Shown: one piece after another, positions 42,215 to 52,436 of the stretch
Position numbering within the stretch: the stretch's first letter is position 1
Layout of the letters: each line of letters begins with the position of its first letter
Translations under genes and position numbers: made by a program
Notes under the pieces: model-generated
Told to the model about the DNA's origin: nothing
The model's database searches: none
Seen by the model: the letters and a program-made list of their open reading frames with translations, nothing else
Assembly (NCBI RefSeq): GCF_029893355.1
Contig: NZ_JARZAI010000007.1
Coordinates: forward strand, 208,475 to 272,474
Length of the DNA: 64,000 nucleotides
Direction of reading: 5' to 3'
From: Kitasatospora sp. MAA4
GTDB lineage: Bacteria; Actinomycetota; Actinomycetes; Streptomycetales; Streptomycetaceae

Positions 42215-45200
42215 GTGAACCCCACCGATGCCGTGCCATCCGTCGCCGTCGCCGCTGTTGCAGCCGCTTCCGCCGCTGACCCGCCGCGCCGCTTCGCCCG
42301 CCCGCGCAGTCTCGCGCTCGACCGGCGCCTGCCCGGCGTACTGGTCGCGTTGACCTGCCTCGCCTACACGCTGGGCGCCGCCAGCGGCTGGGGCTCCCAG
42401 GAGGCCGCCGAGTTCATGGGCGACTTCGGCCTCGCGGGCGCCGCCCTGGCCGCCGCACTCTCCTGCCTGGTGCACGGGTGCACGGTGTCGGGTCCGGCCC
42501 GCCCGGCCTGGCTGCTCTTCGGACTCTCCTCCTGCACGGTCGCGTTGGGCAACGGCACCTGCGGCTGGTACGAGGTGGTGCTGCGGGTCGATGTGCCCAG
42601 CAGGTCGCTGGCCGACTACGCCTTCCTGCTCTTCGCCCCCTTCGCGGTCGCCGGACTGCTGGTGCTGGCCCAGCGCCCGCGCGGCGCGGCCGGCTGGTTC
42701 TGCCTGCTGCTGGACGGCTGGATGGTCGGCGGATCGCTCTTCACGCTGAGCTGGAGCCTGGCCCTGGGCCGCACCGCCGCCGGTGACACCAGCCACCCGC
42801 TGGGCCTGGCACTCAAGTTGGCCTATCCGGTGCTGGACATCCTGATGGTCTCGCTGGTGGTCGGCCTGCGGTTCCGCAGCCGGGACGGCAACCGGGTCGC
42901 GGTGTACACCGCGATGATGAGCCTGGCCGTCACCGTGGTCTGCGACGCGTTCTTCACCTCGCCGACCGTGCAGAGCAGTTACCGCTCCGGTGGGATCCTG
43001 GACGCCGGCTGGTTCGCCGGCAGCCTGCTGCTCGCCTTCGCGCCGTGGTCGGCCGCCTGGCAGCGCCGGCACTCCAGCCGCCAGCACCCCTCGGCGGGCG
43101 GCACGCCGCGCCGCCGGGTGGCCTCCACCTTCAGTGCGCTGACCCCGTACGCCGCCGCCTCGGTCTGCACGGCGGGCATCCTCTACAACGCCCTCGGGGG
43201 GCGCCCGATGGACCGGGTGGTGATCGTGGTGGCCTGCACCGTCGGACTCGCGCTGATCGTCCGGCAGGGCATCATGCTGCTGGACAACCTCTCGCTGGCG
43301 CAGGAACTCGCCCAGAAGGAGGCGCACTTCCGCTCGCTGGTGCAGGGATCCAGCGACGTGATCATGATCGCCGGAGCCAACGGCGTGCTCAGCTACGTCA
43401 GTCCGGCCGCACTCGGGGTCTACAGCCGCGATCCGGAGGAGCTGGTCGGCAGCCGGCTGCTCGACCTGGTGCACCCGGAGGACACCGACCGGGTGGTCGG
43501 CGAGGTCCGCCGGTTCCTGGCCCGCAGCACCCGCCCGGCCCGCCACCTGACCCACCCGCCGGCCCGCAGCGGCGAGCCGACCACCCGGGTGGAGTGCCGG
43601 ATCCGCTCCGGCGGCGGCGAGTGGCTGCACGTGGAGTCGACCGTCAACCGGTACCGCGACGGGCTGATCCTGAACAGTCGCGACGTCACCGAACGGGTCC
43701 GCCTCCAGGCCCAGTTGCAGCACAACGCGTTCCACGACCCGCTCACCGACCTGCCCAACCGGGCGCTGTTCGCCGAGCGGCTGCGCACCGCGCTGGTCGG
43801 CCGGGGCGCCGAGGAGGGGCCACGCGAGCACTCCCGCGACCACGCGCCGGAGTACCCGGGCGAGCACCTGCCCGAGGAGATCGGCCCGGTCGCCGTGCTC
43901 TTCCTCGACCTGGACGGCTTCAAGGCGGTCAACGACACCGCCGGCCACCAGGTCGGCGACGAGCTGCTGGTCCAGGCGGCCCGGCGGCTGCAGAGCGCGG
44001 TCCGCTCGGGGGACACCGTGGCCCGGTTCGGCGGCGACGAGTTCGCCGCACTGGTCTGCGGCCCGCGCGGCCGCGCGCAGGTCCAGGAGCTGGCGGAGCG
44101 GCTGCGCCGGGCGCTCTCCGAGCCGTACTGGATCGGCGGCTCCGAGCTGGGCGTGGCCGCCAGCATCGGCATCGCCTTCGGCCCGGGGCCGGCGGACGGC
44201 TCCGGCAGTCCGGGGCCGGCCAGGTCGGCCGACCAGCTGGCGGACGAGCTGATGCGCAACGCCGACCTGGCGATGTACCGGGCCAAGTCCGAGGGCAAGG
44301 GCCGGGTGGTGCTCTTCAGCCCGGCGATGCGTGCCGACCTGGACCGCCGCAAGGAGCTGGACGAGCGGCTGCGGGTCGCGGTCCGCGAGGGCAGCTTCGC
44401 GCTGCTCCACCAGCCGGTGGTGGACCTGCGCAGCGGCGCGGTCACCGGCGTCGAGGCGCTGGCCCGCTGGCGCTCGGCGCAGGGGCTGCTGCTGACCCCG
44501 GTGGAGTTCCTGCGCAGCGCCGACCACGGCGACGCCGCCACCCGGTTCGCCCGCTGGCTGCTCCAGCAGACGGTGGCCGAGGCGGCCGTCCGGGCGGATG
44601 CGGGCCACGCCTTCGGCGGCCGTCCCGGGTCCGGCGCCGTCCCGGTCTCGGTGCGGCTCTCGGCCGAGCGGCTCTGCTCCCCGGGCGTCTACGAGACGAT
44701 CGCGGGCGCGCTGCGGGACACCGGCCTGCCCGCCGGGCAGCTGGTGGTCGAGCTGGCCCGCACCGGGCCGGACAGCATCGCGGACGAGCTGGGCCGCCGA
44801 CTGGCCGCCCTGCGCCGGCTGGGCGTGGGCACCGCGGTGGCGGGCTTCGGGGTGGGCAGCGGCTCGCTCGGCGCGCTGTCCCGGCTGCCGCTCGACGCGC
44901 TGAAGCTGGACCGCACGCTGATCCAGGAGCTGCCCGACTCCCCGCGCAGCCGGGCGCTGGCCGGGCACGCGCTGCGGCTGGGCCGGGACCTGGGCCTGGT
45001 CACCGCGGCCGAGGGGGTGGACCAGCCGCGCCAGGTCACCGTCCTGCAGGAGCTCGGCTGCCGGCAGGGGCAGGGGCTGGCCTTCGCCCAGCCGCTGGAC
45101 GAGTACCGGCTGCGCCGGGCGCTGGCCCGGCGGCTGTACCCGCTGCCCCGGCCGGTCGGCGCGATGTCCGCGCGGCGGGCCTACCTGTCCGCCGCAGACA

Positions 45201-45361
45201 CCCGTTCGGGTGGCCGTGCGGAGTCCGCTCTCGGTCGGCTCCCGCACCACCACGGGCCGCTGGAGACCCCGGAGCACCGGGCTGCGGCGGGGCCGAACGG
45301 GGGCCCGGGGAGCGGTCCAACGGTGGGTCCGCATGGCGAGACACTGATCCCGCCCGCTTGA
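42215..45361 (+). CDS. large membrane PAS-GGDEF protein with degenerate EAL domain
   Basis: A 1048-residue protein. The first ~350 residues carry about nine to ten hydrophobic helices. A PAS domain follows (about 365-485; [21 protein letters not shown]), then GGDEF with intact RFGGDEFA (about 605) and [13 protein letters not shown], so it should make c-di-GMP. The EAL domain keeps VEALARW (about 747), but the DDFGTG loop has become [13 protein letters not shown] (about 874) and ELTE is ELARTG, so phosphodiesterase activity is unlikely; it may bind c-di-GMP or be structural. Start GTG 42215 has GGGGGAGG upstream. A disordered tail ends the protein. The ilvB leader starts 33 bp after its stop. 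Confidence 0.88.
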   Translation: MNPTDAVPSVAVAAVAAASAADPPRRFARPRSLALDRRLPGVLVALTCLAYTLGAASGWGSQEAAEFMGDFGLAGAALAAALSCLVHGCTVSGPARPAWLLFGLSSCTVALGNGTCGWYEVVLRVDVPSRSLADYAFLLFAPFAVAGLLVLAQRPRGAAGWFCLLLDGWMVGGSLFTLSWSLALGRTAAGDTSHPLGLALKLAYPVLDILMVSLVVGLRFRSRDGNRVAVYTAMMSLAVTVVCDAFFTSPTVQSSYRSGGILDAGWFAGSLLLAFAPWSAAWQRRHSSRQHPSAGGTPRRRVASTFSALTPYAAASVCTAGILYNALGGRPMDRVVIVVACTVGLALIVRQGIMLLDNLSLAQELAQKEAHFRSLVQGSSDVIMIAGANGVLSYVSPAALGVYSRDPEELVGSRLLDLVHPEDTDRVVGEVRRFLARSTRPARHLTHPPARSGEPTTRVECRIRSGGGEWLHVESTVNRYRDGLILNSRDVTERVRLQAQLQHNAFHDPLTDLPNRALFAERLRTALVGRGAEEGPREHSRDHAPEYPGEHLPEEIGPVAVLFLDLDGFKAVNDTAGHQVGDELLVQAARRLQSAVRSGDTVARFGGDEFAALVCGPRGRAQVQELAERLRRALSEPYWIGGSELGVAASIGIAFGPGPADGSGSPGPARSADQLADELMRNADLAMYRAKSEGKGRVVLFSPAMRADLDRRKELDERLRVAVREGSFALLHQPVVDLRSGAVTGVEALARWRSAQGLLLTPVEFLRSADHGDAATRFARWLLQQTVAEAAVRADAGHAFGGRPGSGAVPVSVRLSAERLCSPGVYETIAGALRDTGLPAGQLVVELARTGPDSIADELGRRLAALRRLGVGTAVAGFGVGSGSLGALSRLPLDALKLDRTLIQELPDSPRSRALAGHALRLGRDLGLVTAAEGVDQPRQVTVLQELGCRQGQGLAFAQPLDEYRLRRALARRLYPLPRPVGAMSARRAYLSAADTRSGGRAESALGRLPHHHGPLETPEHRAAAGPNGGPGSGPTVGPHGETLIPPA

Positions 45362-45394
45362 CACTGGTGGTGGCACGGGAGGAAGGTCGGTGCC

Positions 45395-45436
45395 ATGCGC
45401 ACCCGAATTCTCGTACTTGGCGGGCGCGTCGGCTGA
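45395..45436 (+). CDS. ilvB leader peptide (13 residues)
   Basis: ATG 45395 with GGAGGAAGG upstream encodes [13 protein letters not shown]. Ile-Leu-Val-Leu is written with the codons ATT, CTC, GTA and CTT; ATT, GTA and CTT are rare in this genome, so the ribosome should stall when branched-chain amino acids run short. Leader peptides of this type before ilvB have been described by comparative analysis in Actinobacteria. It lies 175 bp before ilvB. Confidence 0.85.
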   Translation: MRTRILVLGGRVG

Positions 45437-45509
45437 GTCGGCCAGCAGGACCGACTTGATACAGACCGACGCGCCACCCCTCGCATGCCCTGGGCACGAG
45501 GGGTTTTTT
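45423..45509 (+). promoter_or_regulatory. ilvB transcription attenuator
   Basis: Two structures follow the stall codons. A 10-bp perfect stem (45423-45432 with 45466-45475) covers the end of the leader frame. An intrinsic terminator comes next: stem 45477-45483 with 45497-45503, an inner TGCCC/GGGCA stem, then six T (45504-45509). A stalled ribosome would disturb the first stem and shift the balance between read-through and termination. The exact antiterminator pairing is not resolved. Confidence 0.85.
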
Positions 45510-45611
45510 GTTGCACTCGTACGTTTGGAACACCGTTGTACCGCCAGCCCTTTTCCCCTGAAAATGGGAGAAAGCGGACAGGCACCCGGCGACCTGAGAA
45601 GAGACAGGCAG

Positions 45612-47465
45612 ATGACTGAGCACACGGCATCCCCCCGCCGCGGGGACCACCCGGCCGCCCCGTCCCAAGGCACCCCTGCGGTGGTCGAGACGATGACCGG
45701 GGCGCAGTCGCTCATCCGCTCGCTCGAGGCCGTCGGTGCGGAGACCATCTTCGGCATCCCGGGCGGGGCGATCCTGCCGGCCTACGACCCGCTGATGGAC
45801 TCCGTCAAGGTGCGCCACATCCTGGTCCGGCACGAGCAGGGCGCGGGCCACGCGGCCACCGGCTACGCACAGGCCACCGGCAAGGTCGGCGTCTGCATGG
45901 CGACCTCGGGCCCGGGGGCGACCAACCTGGTGACCCCGATCGCCGACGCCTACATGGACTCCGTCCCGATCGTCGCGATCACCGGCCAGGTCGCCTCCAA
46001 GGCGATCGGCACCGACGCCTTCCAGGAGGCGGACATCTGCGGCATCACGATGCCGATCACCAAGCACAACTTCCTGGTGACCGATCCGGCGGAGATCCCG
46101 CGGGTGATCGCGGAGGCGTTCCACATCGCCGCGACCGGCCGCCCCGGCCCGGTGCTGGTGGACATCGCCAAGGACGCGCTGCAGGCCACCACGGTCTTCC
46201 GCTGGCCGGTGGAGACCTCGCTGCCCGGCTACCGCCCGGTGACCAAGCCGCACGCCAAGCAGATCCGCGAGGCCGCCAAGCTGCTGGTCGGCGCCAAGCG
46301 CCCGGTGCTGTACGTCGGCGGCGGCGTGCTGAAGGCGGGCGCCACCGCGGAGCTGCGGATCCTGGCCGAGCTGACCGGCGCGCCGGTGGTCACCACCCTG
46401 ATGGCGCTGGGCGCCTTCCCCGACAGCCACCCGCAGCACCTGGGCATGCCCGGTATGCACGGCAGCGTCCCGGCGGTCACCGCGCTCCAGAAGTCGGACC
46501 TGCTCTTCACCCTGGGCGCCCGCTTCGACGACCGGGTCACCGGCAAGCTGGACAGCTTCGCCCCGCTGGCCAAGGTCGTCCACGCGGACATCGACCCGGC
46601 CGAGATCGGCAAGAACCGCCCGGCGGACGTGCCGATCGTCGGCGACGCCCGCGAGGTGCTGGCCGACCTGATCGTCGCGGTGCAGGCCGAGCACGAGGCC
46701 GGCCACCGGGGCGACTACAGCGACTGGTGGGTCAAGCTCAACGACTGGAAGACGACCTACCCGCTGGGCTACGAGCCCGCCCCCGAGGGCGAGTTGGCGC
46801 CGCAGCAGGTGATCGAGCGGATCGGCCAGTTGGTCGGCTCTGACGCGATCTACGCGGCGGGCGTGGGCCAGCACCAGATGTGGGCCTCGCAGTTCATCAA
46901 CTACGAGAAGCCGGCCACCTGGCTGAACTCCGGCGGTGCGGGCACGATGGGTTACGCGGTCCCGGCCGCGATGGGCGCCAAGGCGGGCCGTCCGGACCTG
47001 GCGGTCTGGGCGATCGACGGTGACGGCTGCTTCCAGATGACCAATCAGGAACTGGTCACCTGCGCGCTGAACAACATCCCGATCAAGGTCGCGGTCATCA
47101 ACAACGGCTCGCTGGGCATGGTGCGCCAGTGGCAGACGCTGTTCTACAACCAGCGCTACTCCAACACCGTGCTGCACGCCGGCCCGGAGCACGACGGCAT
47201 CGCCAAGCCCGTCCAGGGCACCCGGATCCCGGACTTCGTGCTGCTGTCCGAGGCGATGGGTTGCGTGGGCCTGCGGTGCGAGCGCCCGGAGGACCTGGAC
47301 GCGGTGATCAAGCAGGCGATGGAGATCAACGACCGCCCGGTGGTCATCGACTTCATCGTCCACCAGGACGCCATGGTCTGGCCGATGGTCGCGGCCGGCA
47401 CCAGCAACGACGAGATCCTCTTCGCCCGGGGCATCCGCCCCGACTTCGGCGACGACCTCGACTGA
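45612..47465 (+). CDS. ilvB: acetolactate synthase large subunit
   Basis: A 617-residue ThDP enzyme making acetolactate (Val/Leu) or acetohydroxybutyrate (Ile). The catalytic Glu lies in [11 protein letters not shown], the FAD/central domain in [14 protein letters not shown], and the ThDP motif is [15 protein letters not shown]...NN. ATG 45612 starts the family sequence about 25 residues before [13 protein letters not shown]. First gene of ilvB-ilvN-ilvC and controlled by the leader attenuator. Confidence 0.97.
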   Translation: MTEHTASPRRGDHPAAPSQGTPAVVETMTGAQSLIRSLEAVGAETIFGIPGGAILPAYDPLMDSVKVRHILVRHEQGAGHAATGYAQATGKVGVCMATSGPGATNLVTPIADAYMDSVPIVAITGQVASKAIGTDAFQEADICGITMPITKHNFLVTDPAEIPRVIAEAFHIAATGRPGPVLVDIAKDALQATTVFRWPVETSLPGYRPVTKPHAKQIREAAKLLVGAKRPVLYVGGGVLKAGATAELRILAELTGAPVVTTLMALGAFPDSHPQHLGMPGMHGSVPAVTALQKSDLLFTLGARFDDRVTGKLDSFAPLAKVVHADIDPAEIGKNRPADVPIVGDAREVLADLIVAVQAEHEAGHRGDYSDWWVKLNDWKTTYPLGYEPAPEGELAPQQVIERIGQLVGSDAIYAAGVGQHQMWASQFINYEKPATWLNSGGAGTMGYAVPAAMGAKAGRPDLAVWAIDGDGCFQMTNQELVTCALNNIPIKVAVINNGSLGMVRQWQTLFYNQRYSNTVLHAGPEHDGIAKPVQGTRIPDFVLLSEAMGCVGLRCERPEDLDAVIKQAMEINDRPVVIDFIVHQDAMVWPMVAAGTSNDEILFARGIRPDFGDDLD

Positions 47466-47497
47466 CGGCCCCGACCTTTCGATAGAGAGATACGACT

Positions 47498-48022
47498 ATG
47501 TCCAAGCACACCCTCTCCGTCCTGGTCGAGAACAAGCCCGGCGTGCTCGCCCGCATCGCCGCGCTGTTCTCCCGTCGGGGCTTCAACATCGACTCCCTCG
47601 CGGTCGGCCCGACCGAGCACCCGGACATCTCCCGGATGACCATCGTGGTCAACGTCGAGGACCTCCCGCTGGAGCAGGTCACCAAGCAGCTCAACAAGCT
47701 GGTCAACGTGATAAAGATCGTCGAGCTCGACCAGTCCGCTGCGATCCAGCGGGAACTGGTCCTGGTCAAGGTCCGGGCGGACAACGAGACCCGGTCCCAG
47801 GTCGTCGAGATCGTGCAGCTCTTCCGCGCCAAGACCGTGGACGTGTCGCCGGACGCCGTGACCATCGAGGCGACCGGCAGCTCCGACAAGCTGGAGGCGA
47901 TGCTGCGCATGCTGGAGCCGTACGGCATCAAGGAGCTCGTGCAGTCCGGCCTGGTGGCGATCGGGCGCGGTGCCCGTTCGATCACCGACCGCTCGCTGCG
48001 CGCCCTCGACCGCAGCGCCTGA
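47498..48022 (+). CDS. ilvN: acetolactate synthase small (regulatory) subunit
   Basis: A 174-residue regulatory subunit. The N-terminal ACT domain (LSVLVENKPGVLARIAALFSRRGFNIDSLAVG) binds valine for feedback inhibition, and the C-terminal domain has FRAKTVDVSPDAVTIEATG. It starts 32 bp after ilvB. Called ilvH in some annotations. Confidence 0.96.
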   Translation: MSKHTLSVLVENKPGVLARIAALFSRRGFNIDSLAVGPTEHPDISRMTIVVNVEDLPLEQVTKQLNKLVNVIKIVELDQSAAIQRELVLVKVRADNETRSQVVEIVQLFRAKTVDVSPDAVTIEATGSSDKLEAMLRMLEPYGIKELVQSGLVAIGRGARSITDRSLRALDRSA

Positions 48023-49177
<1,155 letters not shown>

Positions 49178-49192
49178 CGCTGATCGTACGAG

Positions 49193-49222
49193 CGGGGCAG
49201 GTCCGGATCCGGACCTGCCCCG
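49193..49222 (+). terminator. terminator after ilvC
   Basis: An almost perfect palindrome (CGGGGCAGGTCCG / CGGACCTGCCCCG) with a 4-base GATC loop, 15 bp after ilvC. Ends the ilv transcript. Confidence 0.85.
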
Positions 49223-49293
49223 TCTGTACATCACGTCTGGTCCCGTGCGGGTGATTTCGCCGCACGGGCACAGGCAACGACCCGGTACGTCGA

Positions 49294-49299
49294 TAGACT
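49294..49299 (+). promoter_or_regulatory. serA -10 box
   Basis: TAGACT with a start point near 49306 would give serA a leader of about 130 bases. The flanking AGACTCCGAGTG recurs exactly before the cimA leader peptide. Confidence 0.5.
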
Positions 49300-49438
49300 C
49301 CGAGTGCGCGTCAGGCCCACAGCGTCGTGCGTCTACCTACGCGGCATGCCACCATCCCCCGAGCTCCGGCCGACATCGTCGGCACGCCACCCACCTGCCC
49401 GTGGACCGGGGGAGCACCGGACAGTAAGGACAACTGTC

Positions 49439-51040
49439 GTGAGCAACGTGTCATCCAAGAACGCTGTCGTGCTGATCGCCGAAGAGCTGTCGCCTGCCAC
49501 CGTCGACGCCCTGGGACCGGACTTCGACATCCGGCACTGCGACGGCGCCAACCGCACCGAGCTGCTGACCGCCATCGCGGACGCCGACGCCATCCTGATC
49601 CGCTCCGCCACCAAGGTGGACGCGGAGGCGCTGGCGGTGGCCAAGAAGCTCAAGGTCGTCGCCCGCGCGGGCGTAGGGCTCGACAACGTCGACGTATCCG
49701 CCGCCACCAAGGCCGGCGTGATGGTCGTCAACGCGCCGACCTCCAACATCGTCACGGCTGCCGAGCTCGCCTGCGGCCTGCTGATCTCGGTCGCCCGCAA
49801 CATCGCGCCCGCCAACTCCGCCCTCAAGCAGGGCGAGTGGAAGCGCAACAAGTACACCGGCGTCGAGCTCTCCGAGAAGACCCTCGGCGTGGTGGGCCTG
49901 GGCCGGATCGGCGTGCTGGTCGCCCAGCGGATGTCCGCGTTCGGCATGAAGATCGTCGCCTACGACCCCTACATCCAGGCCGCCCGCGCGGCCCAGATGG
50001 GCGTCAAGCTGCTCTCCCTGGACGAGCTGCTGGAGGTCTCCGACTTCATCACCGTGCACCTCCCCAAGACCCCCGAGACGATCGGCCTGATCGGCGACGA
50101 GGCGCTGCACAAGGTCAAGCCGAGCGTGCGCATCGTCAACGCCGCCCGCGGCGGCATCGTGGACGAGGCCGCGCTCGCCAGCGCCCTCAAGGAGGGCCGG
50201 GTGGCCGGCGCCGGCCTGGACGTCTACGCCAAGGAGCCGTGCACCGACTCCCCGCTCTTCACCTTCGACAACGTGGTGGCCACCCCGCACCTGGGCGCCT
50301 CCACCGACGAGGCGCAGGAGAAGGCGGGCATCGCGGTCGCCAGGTCGGTGCGTCTGGCGCTGGCCGGCGAGCTGGTCCCGGACGCGGTCAACGTGCAGGG
50401 CGGCGTGATCGCCGAGGACGTCCGTCCGGGCCTGCCGCTGGCCGAGAAGCTCGGCCGGATCTTCACCGCGCTGGCCGGCGAGGTCGCCGTCCGGCTCGAC
50501 GTCGAGGTCCGCGGCGAGATCACCCAGCACGACGTGAAGGTGCTCGAACTCTCGGCCCTCAAGGGCGTGTTCGAGGACGTCGTGGCCGAGACGGTGTCCT
50601 ACGTGAATGCCCCGCTGTTCGCCCAGGAGCGCGGCGTCGAGGTCCGGCTGACCACCAGCAGCGAGAGCCCCGAGCACCGCAACGTGATCACCGTGCGCGG
50701 CACCCTGGCGGACGGCGGCGAGGTGGCCATCTCCGGCACGCTCTCCGGCCCGAAGCAGCAGCAGAAGATCGTCGGCGTGGACTCCTTCGACGTGGACGTC
50801 GCGCTCACCGACCACATGGCGTTCTTCAAGTACGAGGACCGCCCCGGCGTGGTCGGCACGCTCGGCCGGATCCTCGGCGACGCGGGCATCAACATCGCCG
50901 GCATGCAGGTCGCCCGGGACGGCGAGACCAAGGACGCGCTGGCCTCGATCACCGTGGACAGCGAGATCTCCCAGGAGGTGCTGGCCGAGATCGCCACCGA
51001 GATCGGGGCCAAGTTCGCCCGCGGGGTCGACCTCGGCTGA
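49439..51040 (+). CDS. serA: D-3-phosphoglycerate dehydrogenase
   Basis: A 533-residue type I enzyme opening serine synthesis. It has the substrate/NAD core (ARAGVGLDNVDV, GLGRIGVLVAQRM, NAARGGIVDEAAL, HLGASTDEAQ), an ASB intervening domain (about 320-450) and a C-terminal ACT domain (FFKYEDRPGVVGTLGRILGDAGINIAGMQV) for serine inhibition. GTG 49439 has AAGGA upstream and begins family sequence. An in-frame GTG at 49304, four bases after the -10 box, could add 45 residues; I treat that stretch as leader. Confidence 0.95.
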   Translation: MSNVSSKNAVVLIAEELSPATVDALGPDFDIRHCDGANRTELLTAIADADAILIRSATKVDAEALAVAKKLKVVARAGVGLDNVDVSAATKAGVMVVNAPTSNIVTAAELACGLLISVARNIAPANSALKQGEWKRNKYTGVELSEKTLGVVGLGRIGVLVAQRMSAFGMKIVAYDPYIQAARAAQMGVKLLSLDELLEVSDFITVHLPKTPETIGLIGDEALHKVKPSVRIVNAARGGIVDEAALASALKEGRVAGAGLDVYAKEPCTDSPLFTFDNVVATPHLGASTDEAQEKAGIAVARSVRLALAGELVPDAVNVQGGVIAEDVRPGLPLAEKLGRIFTALAGEVAVRLDVEVRGEITQHDVKVLELSALKGVFEDVVAETVSYVNAPLFAQERGVEVRLTTSSESPEHRNVITVRGTLADGGEVAISGTLSGPKQQQKIVGVDSFDVDVALTDHMAFFKYEDRPGVVGTLGRILGDAGINIAGMQVARDGETKDALASITVDSEISQEVLAEIATEIGAKFARGVDLG

Positions 51041-51177
51041 CGCTTGCGGACACCCTGTCAGCAGCCCTCTTCACCTGTTGTGTTGATTGTGCAACAGAGC
51101 CTGGAGAGGGCTGTCGGCATGCCGGGCGGCTTCCCTAGGATCGTTCCCGCCACAACGTTCCAAGCTAGGGAAGCATC

Positions 51178-51804
51178 ATGAGTGACGGATTCGGCGGCCT
51201 GCTCGGCATCGCCCAGCAGCTCCTCGGTGGAGAGCAGCAGCAGGGCCACGGCGCAGGGCACGACGACTTCCTGCAGGGCCTGTCCCAGCGGCTGCTGGAG
51301 GGCCACGAGCCGGTGCAGAACGGCGTGACCTACGAGATCGACGAGAAGTTCTTCTCGCCCACGCACGACTTCTGGATCAAGAACGGCCAGGGCCAGAAGG
51401 TCTTCCAGGTCGACGACAAGCTCTTCAGCTTCAGCGGCGCGCTTGCTCTGCAGGACGCCCAGGGCAACGAGCTGTACCGGGTCTCCGAGAAGATCATGAC
51501 GCTCCGGGACATCCGCTACATCAACCGGGGCGACCAGCGCCTCGCCACCGTGCACAAGGCCCTCTTCTCGCCGCTGGTGTACAAGTTCACCGTCACCTTC
51601 GAGAACGGTGCCGAGCTGCACGTCACCGGCAACATCACCGACCACCAGTACGCCATCACGTACGGGCAGCAGGAGGTCGCGCACATCTCCCGCAAGTGGT
51701 CGCTGCTGAGCGAGCACTACGGCGTGACCATCGTGCCCGGCCAGGACGACGCGCTGCTGCTGGCCATCTGCGCCTGCGTCGAGGACATGGTCATCGACGA
51801 CTGA
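51178..51804 (+). CDS. LURP-one/Tubby-like fold protein
   Basis: A 208-residue cytoplasmic protein. After a Gly/Gln-rich N-terminus (about 1-45) comes a single beta-rich domain of the LURP-one-related family (YEIDEKFFSPTHDFWIKNGQGQKVFQVDDKLFSF, ...ISRKWSLLSEHYGVTIVPGQDDALLLAICACVEDM). The fold is related to Tubby and phospholipid scramblases; the bacterial function is unknown. A good terminator follows. Confidence 0.85.
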   Translation: MSDGFGGLLGIAQQLLGGEQQQGHGAGHDDFLQGLSQRLLEGHEPVQNGVTYEIDEKFFSPTHDFWIKNGQGQKVFQVDDKLFSFSGALALQDAQGNELYRVSEKIMTLRDIRYINRGDQRLATVHKALFSPLVYKFTVTFENGAELHVTGNITDHQYAITYGQQEVAHISRKWSLLSEHYGVTIVPGQDDALLLAICACVEDMVIDD

Positions 51805-51818
51805 TCGCCCCCGACCAG

Positions 51819-51855
51819 CCGCAGGCCCGGACCGTCCGACGGTCCGGGCCTGCGG
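51819..51855 (+). terminator. terminator after the LURP-like gene
   Basis: Perfect 17-bp stem (51819-51835 with 51839-51855) around a 3-base loop. Confidence 0.85.
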
Positions 51856-52095
51856 CGTTCTCGGTCGTCCCCGTCTCAGATAGTAGGAAATCCGAGTAGT
51901 TGTGCAGACAGCCGCTGACCACCGGCGTACCGTGAAACTGCCACACGGTCAGCCTGTCGCTCCCGGCCCCACCAGCCGCCCGGAGTGCACGGCCCGTGCG
52001 CGCCGTACGCACTGTGGCGGGCGACCCCCGCCAGGCGTATCCCCCTCCTTCCTTTCCTTGGCACCGCCGCGTGCCCACGAACCCAGGAGTCCGGT

Positions 52096-52263
52096 ATGCC
52101 CCCCACCGCAGACCTGCTCACCCACCGCGACCGCACCCCCGCCGCCGCCGCGCAGCCCGTCCGCCGTCGCCGTCGTCCCAGCGAGCCGAACCCCTTCGCC
52201 GCCGCCGCCCTCCAGCGCGCCCTCGACCGCCGCGACAACGGCGGCAGCACCGGGCACCTCTAG
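52096..52263 (+). CDS. small basic protein (55 residues)
   Basis: ATG 52096 follows CAGGAGTCCGGT, an excellent ribosome site at the right distance. The product is Arg/Ala/Pro-rich (MPPTADLLTHRDRTPAAAA...; AALQRALDRRDNGGSTGHL) with no signal or membrane segment. No family recognised. It stands alone between a terminator and the subtilase gene, so it has its own promoter. Likely real; function unknown. Confidence 0.6.
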   Translation: MPPTADLLTHRDRTPAAAAQPVRRRRRPSEPNPFAAAALQRALDRRDNGGSTGHL

Positions 52264-52436
52264 GCCGTTCGCCTGACGGCCTGTCACCCACGCGGGTGCA
52301 ACAGGCCGCCGGCCGGGTGAAGTTGCTGGCCACTGCCGACGCGATGATCGTAATTTGATGCCTCCGGAAGGGTGATCGCCGACCGAGGCCCCTCGGTCGG
52401 CCGCAGATCAGTCCGCCCCTCCGGGGGAGACGAGCT

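Noticed and set aside
42056..45757. 1233-codon open frame on the minus strand opposite the GGDEF protein
   Set aside because: It mirrors the third-codon GC pattern of the plus-strand gene, is Arg/Gly/Gln-rich low complexity, and has no recognisable motif. Many other long antisense frames (for example 23805-26387, 29824-32505, 39708-41981) are rejected for the same reason.
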